DNA from: Omphiscola glabra
Taxonomy: Eukaryota > Mollusca > Gastropoda > Lymnaeidae
DNA: 64,000 bases
Reading direction: 5' to 3'
NCBI GenBank assembly: GCA_964017045.1
Contig: OZ024806.1
Location: forward strand, 2,999,992-3,063,991
The notes under the pieces were generated by a model. That model saw nothing but the letters and a program-made list of their open reading frames with translations, did not search any database and was not told the DNA's origin. A program made the translations under genes and the position numbers. Below are positions 11,948 through 24,869 of this stretch, in pieces; the stretch's first letter is position 1, and every line of letters starts with the position of its first letter.

Positions 11948-12108
11948 TATGTGAACTTTTACTATGAAATGATTGAGTGTGATATGTGATGTACCTGCAT
12001 ATAGAGATATGTGAACTATGAAATAAATGATTGTGATATGTGATGTACCTGGGTATAGAGATATGTGAACTATGAAATGAATGAATGTGATATACCTGGA
12101 TATAGCAA
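11948..12108. repeat. tandem repeat, about 55 bp unit, 3 copies
   Basis: Three diverged copies of a unit starting 'tatgtgaac' and containing 'tgtgatatgtgatgtacctg' follow directly on the donor site of the candidate exon at 11780. Confidence 0.8.
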
Positions 12109-12509
12109 ATAGTAAATGTTGAACATTTATACAGAAAAATATTTTAAAAAAAATACCTTTAGCGTAATCTTCCGTCGACTAAACTACTTTAATGAAAACT
12201 TGCGCTCGATTAAGCAAAGGGACATAACTCTATTTAAAATGTATAGGTTATTTTGCACAAATTAAATTAAATATATAACAAGCAATCGTCATTGTTATTT
12301 AAAATTTTATTAAATATAATAAAACAAGCAATAGTAATTGTTATTCAAAATATGAAAATGTTTGAAATTTCATAGTCATGATAAAAAAATAAGGTTATTT
12401 AGAGGATAACCTTTTAATTATAATATCTTAGATTGACTATCAAAGACTGTCACTAAGGTCACTGTAGCCTGCCAGTATTATTATTATAACAATTTAACAG
12501 TCTTGAATG

Positions 12510-12790
12510 TTATGGTCATGGCCCATCCACCATTTGTGTAACTTTGGCCATCCTTGTTATGGTCATGGCCCATCCACCATTTTGTGTAACTTTGGCCATC
12601 CTTGTTATGGTCTTGGCCTATCCACCATTTGTGTAACTTTGGCCATCCTTTTTATGGTCATGGTCCATCCACCATTTGTGTAACTTTGGCCATCCTTGTT
12701 ATGCTCATGGCCCATCCATCATTTGTGTAACTTTGGCCATCCTTGTTATGGTCATGGCCCATCCACCATTTGTGTAACTTTGGCCATCCT
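12510..12790. repeat. minisatellite, 47 bp unit, 6 copies
   Basis: 'ttatggtcatggcccatcca' begins at 12510, 12557, 12605, 12652, 12699 and 12746, so the period is 47 (once 48). Copies differ at one to three sites. Confidence 0.95.
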
Positions 12791-13170
12791 TAAATGTCAT
12801 TCCACTCAGAACTGATGCTTTTATTTTTCCATCCTTGGAGTCCCAGCTGCTGTAGATCTGTTTCTCTATGGTCTATTCATCTAAGACTGCCTTTGAGCTG
12901 TTCTCCTCTCGGTGTCCCGGCCACTGCAACCTGCACTTTTTTTATTTGTTCTTCTAGCGTTTTATCCATATTGATCCTTAGTTTGCCTCTCTATTTTTTT
13001 TAGAATTTTTCTCTCGCATGTGTCCCACTTTCTCTGGCGTATATTACTACTGGTCCTATTAGTTGTATGTATAGTTTTCTTTGTTTGTCTTGTAATTTTT
13101 TTACTTATTAGTATTTTTTAACCATGGAAGTATGCCCTGTCGTTGGCCAATATTATTTCTGCTTGTAAGT
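12791..13170 (-). pseudogene. LINE ORF2 C-terminal fragment
   Basis: The minus strand, with frameshifts, gives the thumb/tail region of a LINE polymerase: 'EIILANDRAYFHG' (equivalent of RIxxANRAYF), 'SKKITRQTK' (equivalent of SKLLSRKTK), 'LIGPVVIYARESGTHARE' (equivalent of LIRPVLTYGSETW), 'KILKKIER', and further on 'RLQWPGH' (equivalent of RLRWLGHVERM). The order fits the family tail. No intact frame. Confidence 0.65.
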
Positions 13171-13180
13171 TAATACTTAC

Positions 13181-13260
13181 TACAAGGCAGTAGGTTCTGA
13201 TATGGTCTTCCCCTATCTGCCATCTTGGGAGGCACCAAAGGGCAGACGAGTAACTCTTCA
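13181..13260. repeat. fragment of the SINE-like repeat seen at 19044
   Basis: 'tacaaggcagtaggttctga' followed by 'cttcccctatc' and a G/A-rich end aligns with the 3' part of the SINE-like repeat in the duplicated segment. Only this part is present. Confidence 0.55.
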
Positions 13261-14025
13261 AAAGATTTTGGAAGTTTAGTTACCATCGTATATTACTGCG
13301 TATAAACAGGAGAAATATTGGGTAAAAAATTCTTATAAAACTAGGTGTTCACATTCTATGGAACTGCATGTATATTTTCATTAAGAGATATATAACCCGC
13401 TAAGGCCTATGTATCCAAATGTTCTTCATCCATTCAAATTTAGAGTGAGCAGCATTTTTGTTGCTTGTATGAACATAGTTAATTTTAAATGTTTTATAAT
13501 AATTTAAAGGAATTTGACATATTTAACATATATTTCCCTCTCTTACATTCTTATTGCACAGTTAATAATGTTATAGAATAAGATTAACTGATCACATTAA
13601 GCGTTAAACTCTTTAATATACATGCATATTATTTTGGTGAGTTTGATATATTTATTTGGGGGGGGGGGGGGGGGGGGGCTTAGCCTCAGTATTAATACTG
13701 AATGCAAAAGTCAACCTGATATTACCACTGCCCATGTTCATGAAGTAATCCAAATGTTTTTATAATCTTTCGTTGGTAATTTTACGAGAGTTAAAAAGTT
13801 CTGCAAGGCTCTCTAAGCTGGGCTGATGGAATAATCAGATTGAATTACCATCTATTGTAGTTGATGCAAAGGGCATCATGGATGATCCTATGAATTTAGT
13901 ATTAGGTCAGCATAGTGCTGGCCAGTGACTAAGGAGATAAAGGAATGGAAGTTGAACTGTTATTCAGCTGAACCCATGAACTGTCATTGGCGGACATGAC
14001 TGCTGCTGCTTGTTTTTTTACAAAT
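13261..14025. other. AT-rich stretch with poly-G
   Basis: No gene. A run of 21 G lies at 13658-13678. Confidence 0.6.
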
Positions 14026-14157
14026 TAAAGTGATTTTGAATATAACTAGAATAGTTGAAATTGTAATAGTGAAAGTGTTGAAGAATAAGGTTTAAAGTGA
14101 TTTTGAATATAACTAGAATAGTTGAAATTGTAATAGTGAAAGTGTTGAAGAATAAGG
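14026..14157. repeat. 67-bp direct duplication (2 copies)
   Basis: The unit starting 'taaagtgattttgaatataa' occurs at 14026 and 14093 with essentially no difference, which suggests a recent local duplication. Confidence 0.9.
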
Positions 14158-14439
14158 TTATGTAAAGAAATATTAAATTAATAACTACTTTGTTAAATTC
14201 TATAAACGTTTATAACTTATATTTGATTAAAATTGCGTCTGGGTATGTTTTTAGGTGTGTATATATTGTTTAAAGTGAAAGTTAAATTTTAAAAAAAGGT
14301 CTGACATAATAGCATGATTGCACTTGACAGTTTGTGGGTTAAGACACTATAATATACTAGAAGATATGACCATGTTACCGGGATAACAATCCAAGTATAT
14401 AACTGAAACAGATTTTGATGTTTTGTATACTCGTAAAAA

Positions 14440-14575
14440 CAATAAAACTTATTTTCCATCCATCGCTATCGTTTTGGTGATGCACCCTCTTCACTCCTCT
14501 GTCATTTGACATTCTTTCTAAGTGTCCCGCCCTGCGGAGCCTACCCTTTTTCATTTCAGCTATTGGCATGGGATC
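14440..14575 (-). pseudogene. LINE tail fragment
   Basis: The minus strand gives 'PIAEMKKGRLRRAGHLERMS' followed by 'NDRGVKRVHHQN', the GxLRWxGHLxRM(S/D)DxR element at the very C-terminus of many invertebrate LINE polymerases. Nothing upstream is conserved, so this is a short 3' remnant just left of the 5637-bp duplication. Confidence 0.6.
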
Positions 14576-14629
14576 CTGATATAGATATGTTTTAAATGTG
14601 AGAGTTATTTCCCGTATGATATATCTCTG

Positions 14630-15429
14630 TCTAGGGGATTAATTTAATGAAACCAAATTACCACCCAGACTTAAAAACCTATATATATACATATAGACTG
14701 AAACGAAGTCCTTGTCAAAGGAGGAAATAAATGCAATTATTTATTGATGAAGGGTATTTACATTTAACTTTGTAGTTCACTCCTTTGTTAGAGGATATAT
14801 ATACAAATGGAATACAGTACAATTTTGTAAGTAAGTTATTGGAATACAAGTGTCCCTAAAATACTGATTGTATCATCATTATAAATGCTATATTTGCTCA
14901 AGGTCATAGGCTCAATCGATGTGGATTTAGCCTTATAATAGTTTCACTGTTGATATCGGCTGATCAATAACATTTGGAGTGTCTGAAGTGTGTCCTCCGT
15001 TCCTGTCTTCTGAGTTTTACAAAGCGAAGCAAAGTAGGCGTTCCTGGTCGTAGAACTTGGCAACTTCTTGTTCCAAGAAGTTCCGGTTGATCTCTGCGGT
15101 GGGGAAGTAGACTCTCCAGCAATAAATCGTGGGTGGTAAGAGTCCCTGAACCTGGAGGTTCTTGTCGTAGCATTAGGTAGTTTGGTGTGGGACGTGAAAT
15201 GTTCCCCTAGTTCTAGCTTCAAGGCACGTCGGTTCAGTAAAAATACAACCAGGCTAAATGTGAATTGATATAAAATAGATATGAAGTATCTAGGCAAATA
15301 GTCATAAGCTGACATGTCCAAATCCAACAGCAATGAATTCAGATTGAGGCATTGAAAGTGACATAGCTTGTACATATCCATCCAATGTGTAGATAGATTT
15401 ATAAGTAAGCATTTTAATGACATATGAGA
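14630..15429. other. unrecognised left part of the duplicated unit
   Basis: A minus-strand frame of 190 codons (15516-14944) starts inside the 3' end of the LINE described next and runs through this stretch. It has no domain I know, shows overlapping open frames in the same region, and begins in inserted DNA, so I do not call it a gene. The same sequence is at 20267-21066. Confidence 0.3.
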
Positions 15430-17428
15430 CATTGAATCATTCATCATCCTCATCATGTCCCATAGTCTTTCGACCGTTGGGGCGCCACAGTTGACATAAA
15501 AACTATTCTTCTCCAATCCTCTCGGTCTCCTGCCCTATGCATAGCATCGCCTAGTTGTAATCCCATCCATTCTTTGATGTTATCTTCCCATCTTTTTCTC
15601 TGTCTTCCTCTTCCTCCTCTAGTTGTGCCCTGCAAGATTTCTTTGGCGAGCCCTTGTTTTTTGGTCACGTGGCCATGCCATTCAAGTTTGCGCCTTTTTA
15701 CAGACGCCAGGAGGTCATCGTACTGCCCAGTTGCTTGACGAATCCTTTCTTTTACATAAAATATCCAGGAAAACCACATGGCAAAGCTCCAATGGGAAAC
15801 ATCACAATCAGATTGACTACATCATGTTGCAAACACGTTTCCGGTCTAGTATAAACATTGCCAAGATTCTGCTTCCCAGGAGCTGACATTGGAAGTGACC
15901 ACGATCTAGTCATGATGACCTTTAGGCTGCACTTCAAGAGAGTAAATAAACAGGGATATACCAGAATCAAATTCGATCTTGAAAAGCTGAAGGTTCCTAA
16001 AATAGCAGAAGCCTTCCAAGCAATGATAGGAGGAAAATTTGCAGCGCTTAACATTATAGATGCAGACTGTTCAGACATGGACACACTGATTAATAACTTC
16101 AACATTGCTGTGATGGACACAGCCCATGACATCCTTGGTAAACATCAACCAACACAAAAACCATGGGTGACAGCTGACATTCTCGATCTGTGTGATAAAC
16201 GGAGGCAGTTAAAGAAAACAAAGATGGTAGATACAGAGGGGGCCGCTAAATATAGGAAAATTAACCAAACCATCAAAAAGGGTATGAAGAAGAATTGGAT
16301 TGAAGAGCAATGCTACGACATTGAAAATTGCATGAAGAAACACAATAACAAAAAGGCATACCTGTTGGTGAAAGAACTAACCACTGCAAAGCAAGGGCGT
16401 AGTACTACCATACAAGATAAAAATGGTAAATGTTTGACCGATGAAAATGATATCCTGAAAAGAGGGACTGAATACTGCTCAGAGCTGTATAATAAAACTA
16501 TAAAGATAGACCCAGAGATCCTTAGTAGCCCCCCAGCAACAGACAATGAAAACTTCCCTATTCTCCACACAGAAGTAGCAGTCCAAGCACTCCAAATAGG
16601 AAAAGCCGCATGAGTGGATAATATCACTGCAGAGTTGGTGAAACGGGGAGGAGAAACAATGATAAATGCCCTAACCAATATTTGTAACAAAATATTGCTG
16701 ACGGGAATCGCTCATTATCACACTCTCCAAAAAAGGTAACCTACAGCTATGCCAAAACTATCGCACAATTAGCCTAATATGCCACCCAAGCAAGGTCATG
16801 CTGAAGGTCATACTGAACCGACTAAGACCATATGTCGACAGTATCATAGCTGAAGAACAGGTGAGGACGTGGCACTTCTGAGCAGATCCTAAACCTCCGG
16901 ATACTATGTGAGAAATATGCTCAACACCAACAAAACCTATACAACGTTTTTGTGGATTTCAAGAAGGCATTCGACAGGGTTTGGCATGCTGCTTTATGGG
17001 CCACCATGAGGCACTACAACATCAACACAAACTTAATGATAAGCAGCCTCTATGATAAGGCCACCAGCGCAGTCTTCTTCTTAACAATAACACAGGAGAA
17101 TGGTTCAAGACCACGGTTGGAGTACGACAAGGCTGCTTGCTTTCCCCCACCTTCTTAGAGAGAATTATGTCATATGCACTGGAAACGCATGCAGGGACAG
17201 TCAGCATTGGTGGCAGAACAATCACCAACCTACGCTTTGCGGATGACATAGATGGACTGGCTGGAAGCGAAGAAAAGCTAGCCAACCTGGTAAAGCGTTC
17301 GACAAGACTTCATCGTCCTTTGGCATGCAAAACAGTGCAGAAAAGACAAAAATGATGACAAATAGCACCACTGAAATTAAGGTCGGTGAGGAAAGATTAG
17401 AGACAGTTGGCAGCTTCATTGAATCATT
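15430..17428 (-). mobile_element. LINE insertion with 5' inversion (twin priming), copy 1
   Basis: A 12-bp TSD 'cattgaatcatt' (15430-15441 and 17417-17428) encloses 1975 bp. The right part is inverted: on the plus strand from about 15774 it reads the end of an APE-type endonuclease ('NQIDYIM', 'FPGADIGSDHDLVMM') and then the reverse transcriptase ('DFKKAFDRVWHA', 'LRFADDIDGLAG'), ending at 'LETVGSF' exactly at the TSD. The left part (15779 down to 15442, minus strand) is the element's C-terminal tail ('KRRKLEWHGHVTKKQGLAK', 'RQRKRWEDNIKEW') and 3' end ('gatgatgaatg'). The piece between 'TVGSF' and 'VKERIRQAT' is missing. Stops and frameshifts (for example TGA after 'IGKAA' at 16610) show it is dead. 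Confidence 0.9.
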
Positions 17429-17959
17429 AACAAACATTAATTTTATAGGTACACACTGTACGTATTGTCATCTTGTTAAAAGAGACATGGGCGAGTGGGA
17501 GTAATAATCTCCATGAGGGGGTGCTTTTTCCATATGGCTGTGTGTCGCAGGCTTGCTTATCCTTGCTAAATAATTATATGAACATTACAAGTCCATAAAT
17601 AAAAGTATCAGAATCATGGTTGCGTATTTAGTAGTATTCTAGGTTGCAGTTAATGATCACACTAATGAAGTCCTAAGTATATTAGGCTACAGCGTTCAGT
17701 CAAGTGATAGGATGAAAAGAAGACAAATTCTAATCTGCTCCTACTATTTATTGAAGTTAGGGAATGGTTTTAATTGGATGGTTTAAAAGTTGTATATTTT
17801 CACATCCAAAGACAATCAGTCCTACTCTTACGTGTTCGACTTTCCACCCAGAAAAATTATAGGGGAGAGGGAATAAATACAAAAATCATGATTTTGCTTG
17901 AGCTGTCTCTCGTCAGAATCCAATAAGAACAAGGGAGATTACTCTGGTTATTTTACTGC

Positions 17960-18990
17960 AAGGGCAAACGGTGGGGGGGTATTTTACAAGGTCGAGTTTA
18001 CGGTGGAAGAATTTTACAATGTCCATTACAACTCCTATACAATTCCTGGTTGGCTCATATTCGCCATCCATGTGTTTAATTAATAGATTTTCTGCCGTTA
18101 TTGTTAGGGTCCATTTTTCACTTGCGTATGTTACAACTGGTCTGATTACAGTTTTATAAATAGTTCTTTTTGCGTCTCTTGTAATATTTGTACTTCTGTA
18201 TTTTCTGACAAATGATGTTTGCCCTGTTTCCGGCTGATGTTCTTTCTTTTATATCATTTAATAAAGATCTTAGGTATTTGAATAGATTTACTTTGTCAAA
18301 AGTGCTTTCTAATTTTCATCTGTTTGTTCTTCTCTTATCATAGTCATGTTTTTGTTTTTTGGTTAACTTCCAGCCCTGCTTGTAGTGATGTGACTTCTAA
18401 TTCAATGAAGGATACTGAATGGGGTTGGTTGTAGAGAGTGTCCATTGGTTGTGAGTCTTGGGTCTCCCTCAGAAAGTATCCTGTTATTGTTCCTCGGGTG
18501 TCAATATGTATGCTTTTTATTTTATAACTCTCTCTAATGTTAGGTTTACTAGCATACAAGACAGTGAGTCTCCTTGTCTTAGGCCTTGTCTAATCTGAAA
18601 GTCCCTTGAATATTCTTCCTGAACTGTGATTTTGCTTTTTGGTTTGTTTAATATTGCATTTATCATTCTTGTCAATTTGTTGTTCAGTGTTACATGTATC
18701 AGTCTTGTCAGTTTGTTGGGTATGCAAATCTCCTACAGAGTGTCATAGAGATATTTTCTTTTGATGCTTTCATAGGCCAATTTGTAGTCCACATATAGTT
18801 GATGTACTTGGTAGTAGTCTTTTGGCAATTAGTTTTGTAAGTATTTTATATGTAAGATTTAATAGGAAAATTCCTCGAGTTTGTGCACTGAAGTTTGAAG
18901 TTGGGGTAATTAGTCCTGTATCCCAATTTGTTGGAATGTTCTGTTCTTGCCAAATGTTAGTTCTAAACAGGTTAAGTACATTCCAGGGCA
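17960..18990 (-). pseudogene. second LINE reverse transcriptase fragment, copy 1
   Basis: The minus strand gives, in order, 'IWQEQNIPTNWDTGLITPTS' (equivalent of the W...IPxxWxxGxIxPIxKKG motif), 'LLNLTYKILTKLIAKRLLP', 'VDYKLAYESIKRKYLYDTL' (the conserved DF-x-AYD block), 'FQIRQGLRQGDSLSC' (QGxRQGDxLS box), 'KSIHIDTRGTI', then the post-RT part 'TKRTIYKTVIRPVVTYASEKWTL'-like sequence read in pieces near 18050-18180. The FADD box is missing and stops are frequent. It belongs to a different family from the neighbouring twin-primed LINE: the tail and box sequences do not match. Confidence 0.8.
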
Positions 18991-19043
18991 CAATCCAAAA
19001 GTCATGTCCCTATCCAATGTAATCAGTCAGGGTTTTATTTTTT

Positions 19044-19232
19044 AGATGGCCGAGTTGTTAGCACTGCGCACAACAATCTGGGGATGGCCCTTACGGCTCT
19101 CAAGGTAGCTGCCTTAATTTTTGGGTAAGATCCCTCCACTTTTTACAAGGCAGTAGGTTCTGATTTTGGGCAGCCCTGGGCTTTCCCCTATCCACCACCA
19201 GGGGAGTTGTTCGATGGAAGATCAGTATCTTC
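19044..19232 (+). mobile_element. SINE-like repeat with tRNA-type head, copy 1
   Basis: The head 'gatggccgagttgttagc' fits a tRNA A box (TGGCnnAGTnGGTTAG), and 'ggttctgatttt' about 100 bp downstream is a weak B-box-like site. The 3' part recurs as a fragment at 13181. No coding. Pol III promoter function is an inference. Confidence 0.45.
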
Positions 19233-20263
19233 GCACGAGAAATACTTATATTATGTATGTACCAATAGTTTATCAACATAGTTGAACTAAATTGTTTAAT
19301 TGGTATTTACTTTTTAAAAGAAAATTTGGCACCTCTTTATCACAACTGTAATATAAATGGATTTAAAGATATTGTTATTCCCTCACCAGATATGTAATGT
19401 ACCGAAGAAATTAAATTATTTATCAAATTCATTCCTTTATTCTGAGGACTAAATGAAGGTATCAAACCACCTCCCCCCACAGTTTGTAATACACATAAAT
19501 ATAATTATTCATCCAACTTATGCCCCTGAACTTCTAAAGTCTTAGCACCATTTTGCAGTGCATTGTTTTACATAGAGATATTGATACTAACAGGAACCAA
19601 TTGCAGCTGCATATGGTTTGTCTTACTTAGATGAGTGGATTTTGGCTATGAAATTTCGTTGCATATTATTTTAAATGTTAAGTATTCATTATTTTTTCAC
19701 ATTTTTGGAATGATAATAAGTAAAAGTTCTTCATTAAAAGTTATAAATACAAAGCTAAAATTGAATATAATGTATTAACAACTTAAAAAGTCATCAATTA
19801 TTGATTAGGTTTATTGTAAAAAAGGGGGTGGAATATATTATCAGACAAGGAAATTTGAAAATGTTTGAAGACCGTTGGATAAATTTAATTTTGCATCAAA
19901 AAAACAATAGATGACCGATAAAGGTGATTAATTATAGTAATACTGAGAAGATAATTTGTTATAATAATAATTTAATTTATCATATAATTTCCATAAAGTA
20001 ATGAAAAATCCCCATCACAGATTTCAGTTGATTTACATGGCCAGCTTAGGTCCTTGTATATAACCTCAATGGGGGGGGAAAGGGGGGGGGGGCAAAATTC
20101 TCTTCTCATTTTGGATGGATGTTTGAATGTGTGTATAGCTAATGAGAGATTATCCATGAATTTGTTTGTGCTATTAGTGCTATGTCTATTAAATGTGATG
20201 ATGATGTGGAATGGGTGTAGTAAAAAAAAAAGAGTGATCTTCTCATTTACTAAATATGCAGCC
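19233..20263. other. AT-rich right part of the duplicated unit
   Basis: No gene or transposon end recognised. A G8-AAA-G11 tract lies at 20071-20092. Duplicate at 24870-25900. Confidence 0.5.
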
Positions 20264-21066
20264 CTGTCTAGGGGATTAATTTAATGAAACCAAATTACCA
20301 CCCAGACTTAAAAACCTATATATATACATATAGACTGAAACGAAGTCCTTGTCAAAGGAGGAAATAAATGCAATTATTTATTGATGAAGGGTATTTACAT
20401 TTAACTTTGTAGTTCACTCCTTTGTTAGAGGATATATATACAAATGGAATACAGTACAATTTTGTAAGTAAGTTATTGGAATACAAGTGTCCCTAAAATA
20501 CTGATTGTATCATCATTATAAATGCTATATTTGCTCAAGGTCATAGGCTCAATCGATGTGGATTTAGCCTTATAATAGTTTCACTGTTGATATCGGCTGA
20601 TCAATAACATTTGGAGTGTCTGAAGTGTGTCCTCCGTTCCTGTCTTCTGAGTTTTACAAAGCGAAGCAAAGTAGGCGTTCCTGGTCGTAGAACTTGGCAA
20701 CTTCTTGTTCCAAGAAGTTCCGGTTGATCTCTGCGGTGGGGAAGTAGACTCTCCAGCAATAAATCGTGGGTGGTAAGAGTCCCTGAACCTGGAGGTTCTT
20801 GTCGTAGCATTAGGTAGTTTGGTGTGGGACGTGAAATGTTCCCCTAGTTCTAGCTTCAAGGCACGTCGGTTCAGTAAAAATACAACCAGGCTAAATGTGA
20901 ATTGATATAAAATAGATATGAAGTATCTAGGCAAATAGTCATAAGCTGACATGTCCAAATCCAACAGCAATGAATTCAGATTGAGGCATTGAAAGTGACA
21001 TAGCTTGTACATATCCATCCAATGTGTAGATAGATTTATAAGTAAGCATTTTAATGACATATGAGA

Positions 21067-23065
21067 CATTGAATCATTCATCATCCTCATCATGTCCCAT
21101 AGTCTTTCGACCGTTGGGGCGCCACAGTTGACATAAAAACTATTCTTCTCCAATCCTCTCGGTCTCCTGCCCTATGCATAGCATCGCCTAGTTGTAATCC
21201 CATCCATTCTTTGATGTTATCTTCCCATCTTTTTCTCTGTCTTCCTCTTCCTCCTCTAGTTGTGCCCTGCAAGATTTCTTTGGCGAGCCCTTGTTTTTTG
21301 GTCACGTGGCCATGCCATTCAAGTTTGCGCCTTTTTACAGACGCCAGGAGGTCATCGTACTGCCCAGTTGCTTGACGAATCCTTTCTTTTACATAAAATA
21401 TCCAGGAAAACCACATGGCAAAGCTCCAATGGGAAACATCACAATCAGATTGACTACATCATGTTGCAAACACGTTTCCGGTCTAGTATAAACATTGCCA
21501 AGATTCTGCTTCCCAGGAGCTGACATTGGAAGTGACCACGATCTAGTCATGATGACCTTTAGGCTGCACTTCAAGAGAGTAAATAAACAGGGATATACCA
21601 GAATCAAATTCGATCTTGAAAAGCTGAAGGTTCCTAAAATAGCAGAAGCCTTCCAAGCAATGATAGGAGGAAAATTTGCAGCGCTTAACATTATAGATGC
21701 AGACTGTTCAGACATGGACACACTGATTAATAACTTCAACATTGCTGTGATGGACACAGCCCATGACATCCTTGGTAAACATCAACCAACACAAAAACCA
21801 TGGGTGACAGCTGACATTCTCGATCTGTGTGATAAACGGAGGCAGTTAAAGAAAACAAAGATGGTAGATACAGAGGGGGCCGCTAAATATAGGAAAATTA
21901 ACCAAACCATCAAAAAGGGTATGAAGAAGAATTGGATTGAAGAGCAATGCTACGACATTGAAAATTGCATGAAGAAACACAATAACAAAAAGGCATACCT
22001 GTTGGTGAAAGAACTAACCACTGCAAAGCAAGGGCGTAGTACTACCATACAAGATAAAAATGGTAAATGTTTGACCGATGAAAATGATATCCTGAAAAGA
22101 GGGACTGAATACTGCTCAGAGCTGTATAATAAAACTATAAAGATAGACCCAGAGATCCTTAGTAGCCCCCCAGCAACAGACAATGAAAACTTCCCTATTC
22201 TCCACACAGAAGTAGCAGTCCAAGCACTCCAAATAGGAAAAGCCGCATGAGTGGATAATATCACTGCAGAGTTGGTGAAACGGGGAGGAGAAACAATGAT
22301 AAATGCCCTAACCAATATTTGTAACAAAATATTGCTGACGGGAATCGCTCATTATCACACTCTCCAAAAAAGGTAACCTACAGCTATGCCAAAACTATCG
22401 CACAATTAGCCTAATATGCCACCCAAGCAAGGTCATGCTGAAGGTCATACTGAACCGACTAAGACCATATGTCGACAGTATCATAGCTGAAGAACAGGTG
22501 AGGACGTGGCACTTCTGAGCAGATCCTAAACCTCCGGATACTATGTGAGAAATATGCTCAACACCAACAAAACCTATACAACGTTTTTGTGGATTTCAAG
22601 AAGGCATTCGACAGGGTTTGGCATGCTGCTTTATGGGCCACCATGAGGCACTACAACATCAACACAAACTTAATGATAAGCAGCCTCTATGATAAGGCCA
22701 CCAGCGCAGTCTTCTTCTTAACAATAACACAGGAGAATGGTTCAAGACCACGGTTGGAGTACGACAAGGCTGCTTGCTTTCCCCCACCTTCTTAGAGAGA
22801 ATTATGTCATATGCACTGGAAACGCATGCAGGGACAGTCAGCATTGGTGGCAGAACAATCACCAACCTACGCTTTGCGGATGACATAGATGGACTGGCTG
22901 GAAGCGAAGAAAAGCTAGCCAACCTGGTAAAGCGTTCGACAAGACTTCATCGTCCTTTGGCATGCAAAACAGTGCAGAAAAGACAAAAATGATGACAAAT
23001 AGCACCACTGAAATTAAGGTCGGTGAGGAAAGATTAGAGACAGTTGGCAGCTTCATTGAATCATT
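21067..23065 (-). mobile_element. LINE insertion with 5' inversion, copy 2
   Basis: Same insertion carried along in the second copy of the duplicated segment: TSDs at 21067-21078 and 23054-23065, junction of the two inverted parts near 21405. Same stops and breaks as copy 1, so the duplication came after the insertion and after its decay. Confidence 0.9.
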
Positions 23066-23596
23066 AACAAACATTAATTTTATAGGTACACACTGTACGT
23101 ATTGTCATCTTGTTAAAAGAGACATGGGCGAGTGGGAGTAATAATCTCCATGAGGGGGTGCTTTTTCCATATGGCTGTGTGTCGCAGGCTTGCTTATCCT
23201 TGCTAAATAATTATATGAACATTACAAGTCCATAAATAAAAGTATCAGAATCATGGTTGCGTATTTAGTAGTATTCTAGGTTGCAGTTAATGATCACACT
23301 AATGAAGTCCTAAGTATATTAGGCTACAGCGTTCAGTCAAGTGATAGGATGAAAAGAAGACAAATTCTAATCTGCTCCTACTATTTATTGAAGTTAGGGA
23401 ATGGTTTTAATTGGATGGTTTAAAAGTTGTATATTTTCACATCCAAAGACAATCAGTCCTACTCTTACGTGTTCGACTTTCCACCCAGAAAAATTATAGG
23501 GGAGAGGGAATAAATACAAAAATCATGATTTTGCTTGAGCTGTCTCTCGTCAGAATCCAATAAGAACAAGGGAGATTACTCTGGTTATTTTACTGC

Positions 23597-24627
23597 AAGG
23601 GCAAACGGTGGGGGGGTATTTTACAAGGTCGAGTTTACGGTGGAAGAATTTTACAATGTCCATTACAACTCCTATACAATTCCTGGTTGGCTCATATTCG
23701 CCATCCATGTGTTTAATTAATAGATTTTCTGCCGTTATTGTTAGGGTCCATTTTTCACTTGCGTATGTTACAACTGGTCTGATTACAGTTTTATAAATAG
23801 TTCTTTTTGCGTCTCTTGTAATATTTGTACTTCTGTATTTTCTGACAAATGATGTTTGCCCTGTTTCCGGCTGATGTTCTTTCTTTTATATCATTTAATA
23901 AAGATCTTAGGTATTTGAATAGATTTACTTTGTCAAAAGTGCTTTCTAATTTTCATCTGTTTGTTCTTCTCTTATCATAGTCATGTTTTTGTTTTTTGGT
24001 TAACTTCCAGCCCTGCTTGTAGTGATGTGACTTCTAATTCAATGAAGGATACTGAATGGGGTTGGTTGTAGAGAGTGTCCATTGGTTGTGAGTCTTGGGT
24101 CTCCCTCAGAAAGTATCCTGTTATTGTTCCTCGGGTGTCAATATGTATGCTTTTTATTTTATAACTCTCTCTAATGTTAGGTTTACTAGCATACAAGACA
24201 GTGAGTCTCCTTGTCTTAGGCCTTGTCTAATCTGAAAGTCCCTTGAATATTCTTCCTGAACTGTGATTTTGCTTTTTGGTTTGTTTAATATTGCATTTAT
24301 CATTCTTGTCAATTTGTTGTTCAGTGTTACATGTATCAGTCTTGTCAGTTTGTTGGGTATGCAAATCTCCTACAGAGTGTCATAGAGATATTTTCTTTTG
24401 ATGCTTTCATAGGCCAATTTGTAGTCCACATATAGTTGATGTACTTGGTAGTAGTCTTTTGGCAATTAGTTTTGTAAGTATTTTATATGTAAGATTTAAT
24501 AGGAAAATTCCTCGAGTTTGTGCACTGAAGTTTGAAGTTGGGGTAATTAGTCCTGTATCCCAATTTGTTGGAATGTTCTGTTCTTGCCAAATGTTAGTTC
24601 TAAACAGGTTAAGTACATTCCAGGGCA
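23597..24627 (-). pseudogene. second LINE reverse transcriptase fragment, copy 2
   Basis: Duplicate of 17960-18990 inside the second 5637-bp copy, with no difference seen. Confidence 0.8.
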
Positions 24628-24680
24628 CAATCCAAAAGTCATGTCCCTATCCAATGTAATCAGTCAGGGTTTTATTTTTT

Positions 24681-24869
24681 AGATGGCCGAGTTGTTAGCA
24701 CTGCGCACAACAATCTGGGGATGGCCCTTACGGCTCTCAAGGTAGCTGCCTTAATTTTTGGGTAAGATCCCTCCACTTTTTACAAGGCAGTAGGTTCTGA
24801 TTTTGGGCAGCCCTGGGCTTTCCCCTATCCACCACCAGGGGAGTTGTTCGATGGAAGATCAGTATCTTC
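24681..24869 (+). mobile_element. SINE-like repeat with tRNA-type head, copy 2
   Basis: Duplicate of 19044-19232 in the second 5637-bp copy. Confidence 0.45.

Larger units (their letters stand above)
14627..20263. repeat. 5637-bp tandem segmental duplication, copy 1
   Basis: The segment from 14627 recurs at 20264 with a constant offset of 5637. Spot comparison at many points, including the G8-AAA-G11 tract (20071-20092 against 25708-25729), shows no difference. The outer breakpoints share only 'ctg' (14627-14629, 20264-20266, 25901-25903), so this is a head-to-tail duplication with 3-bp microhomology. It contains LINE, LINE and SINE-like insertions listed separately. Either a very recent duplication or an assembly artefact. 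Confidence 0.95.

Noticed and set aside
14944..15516. 190-aa minus-strand frame (repeated at 20581-21153)
   Set aside because: It begins inside the 3' end of an inserted LINE and continues into flanking DNA. No domain; other frames overlap it.
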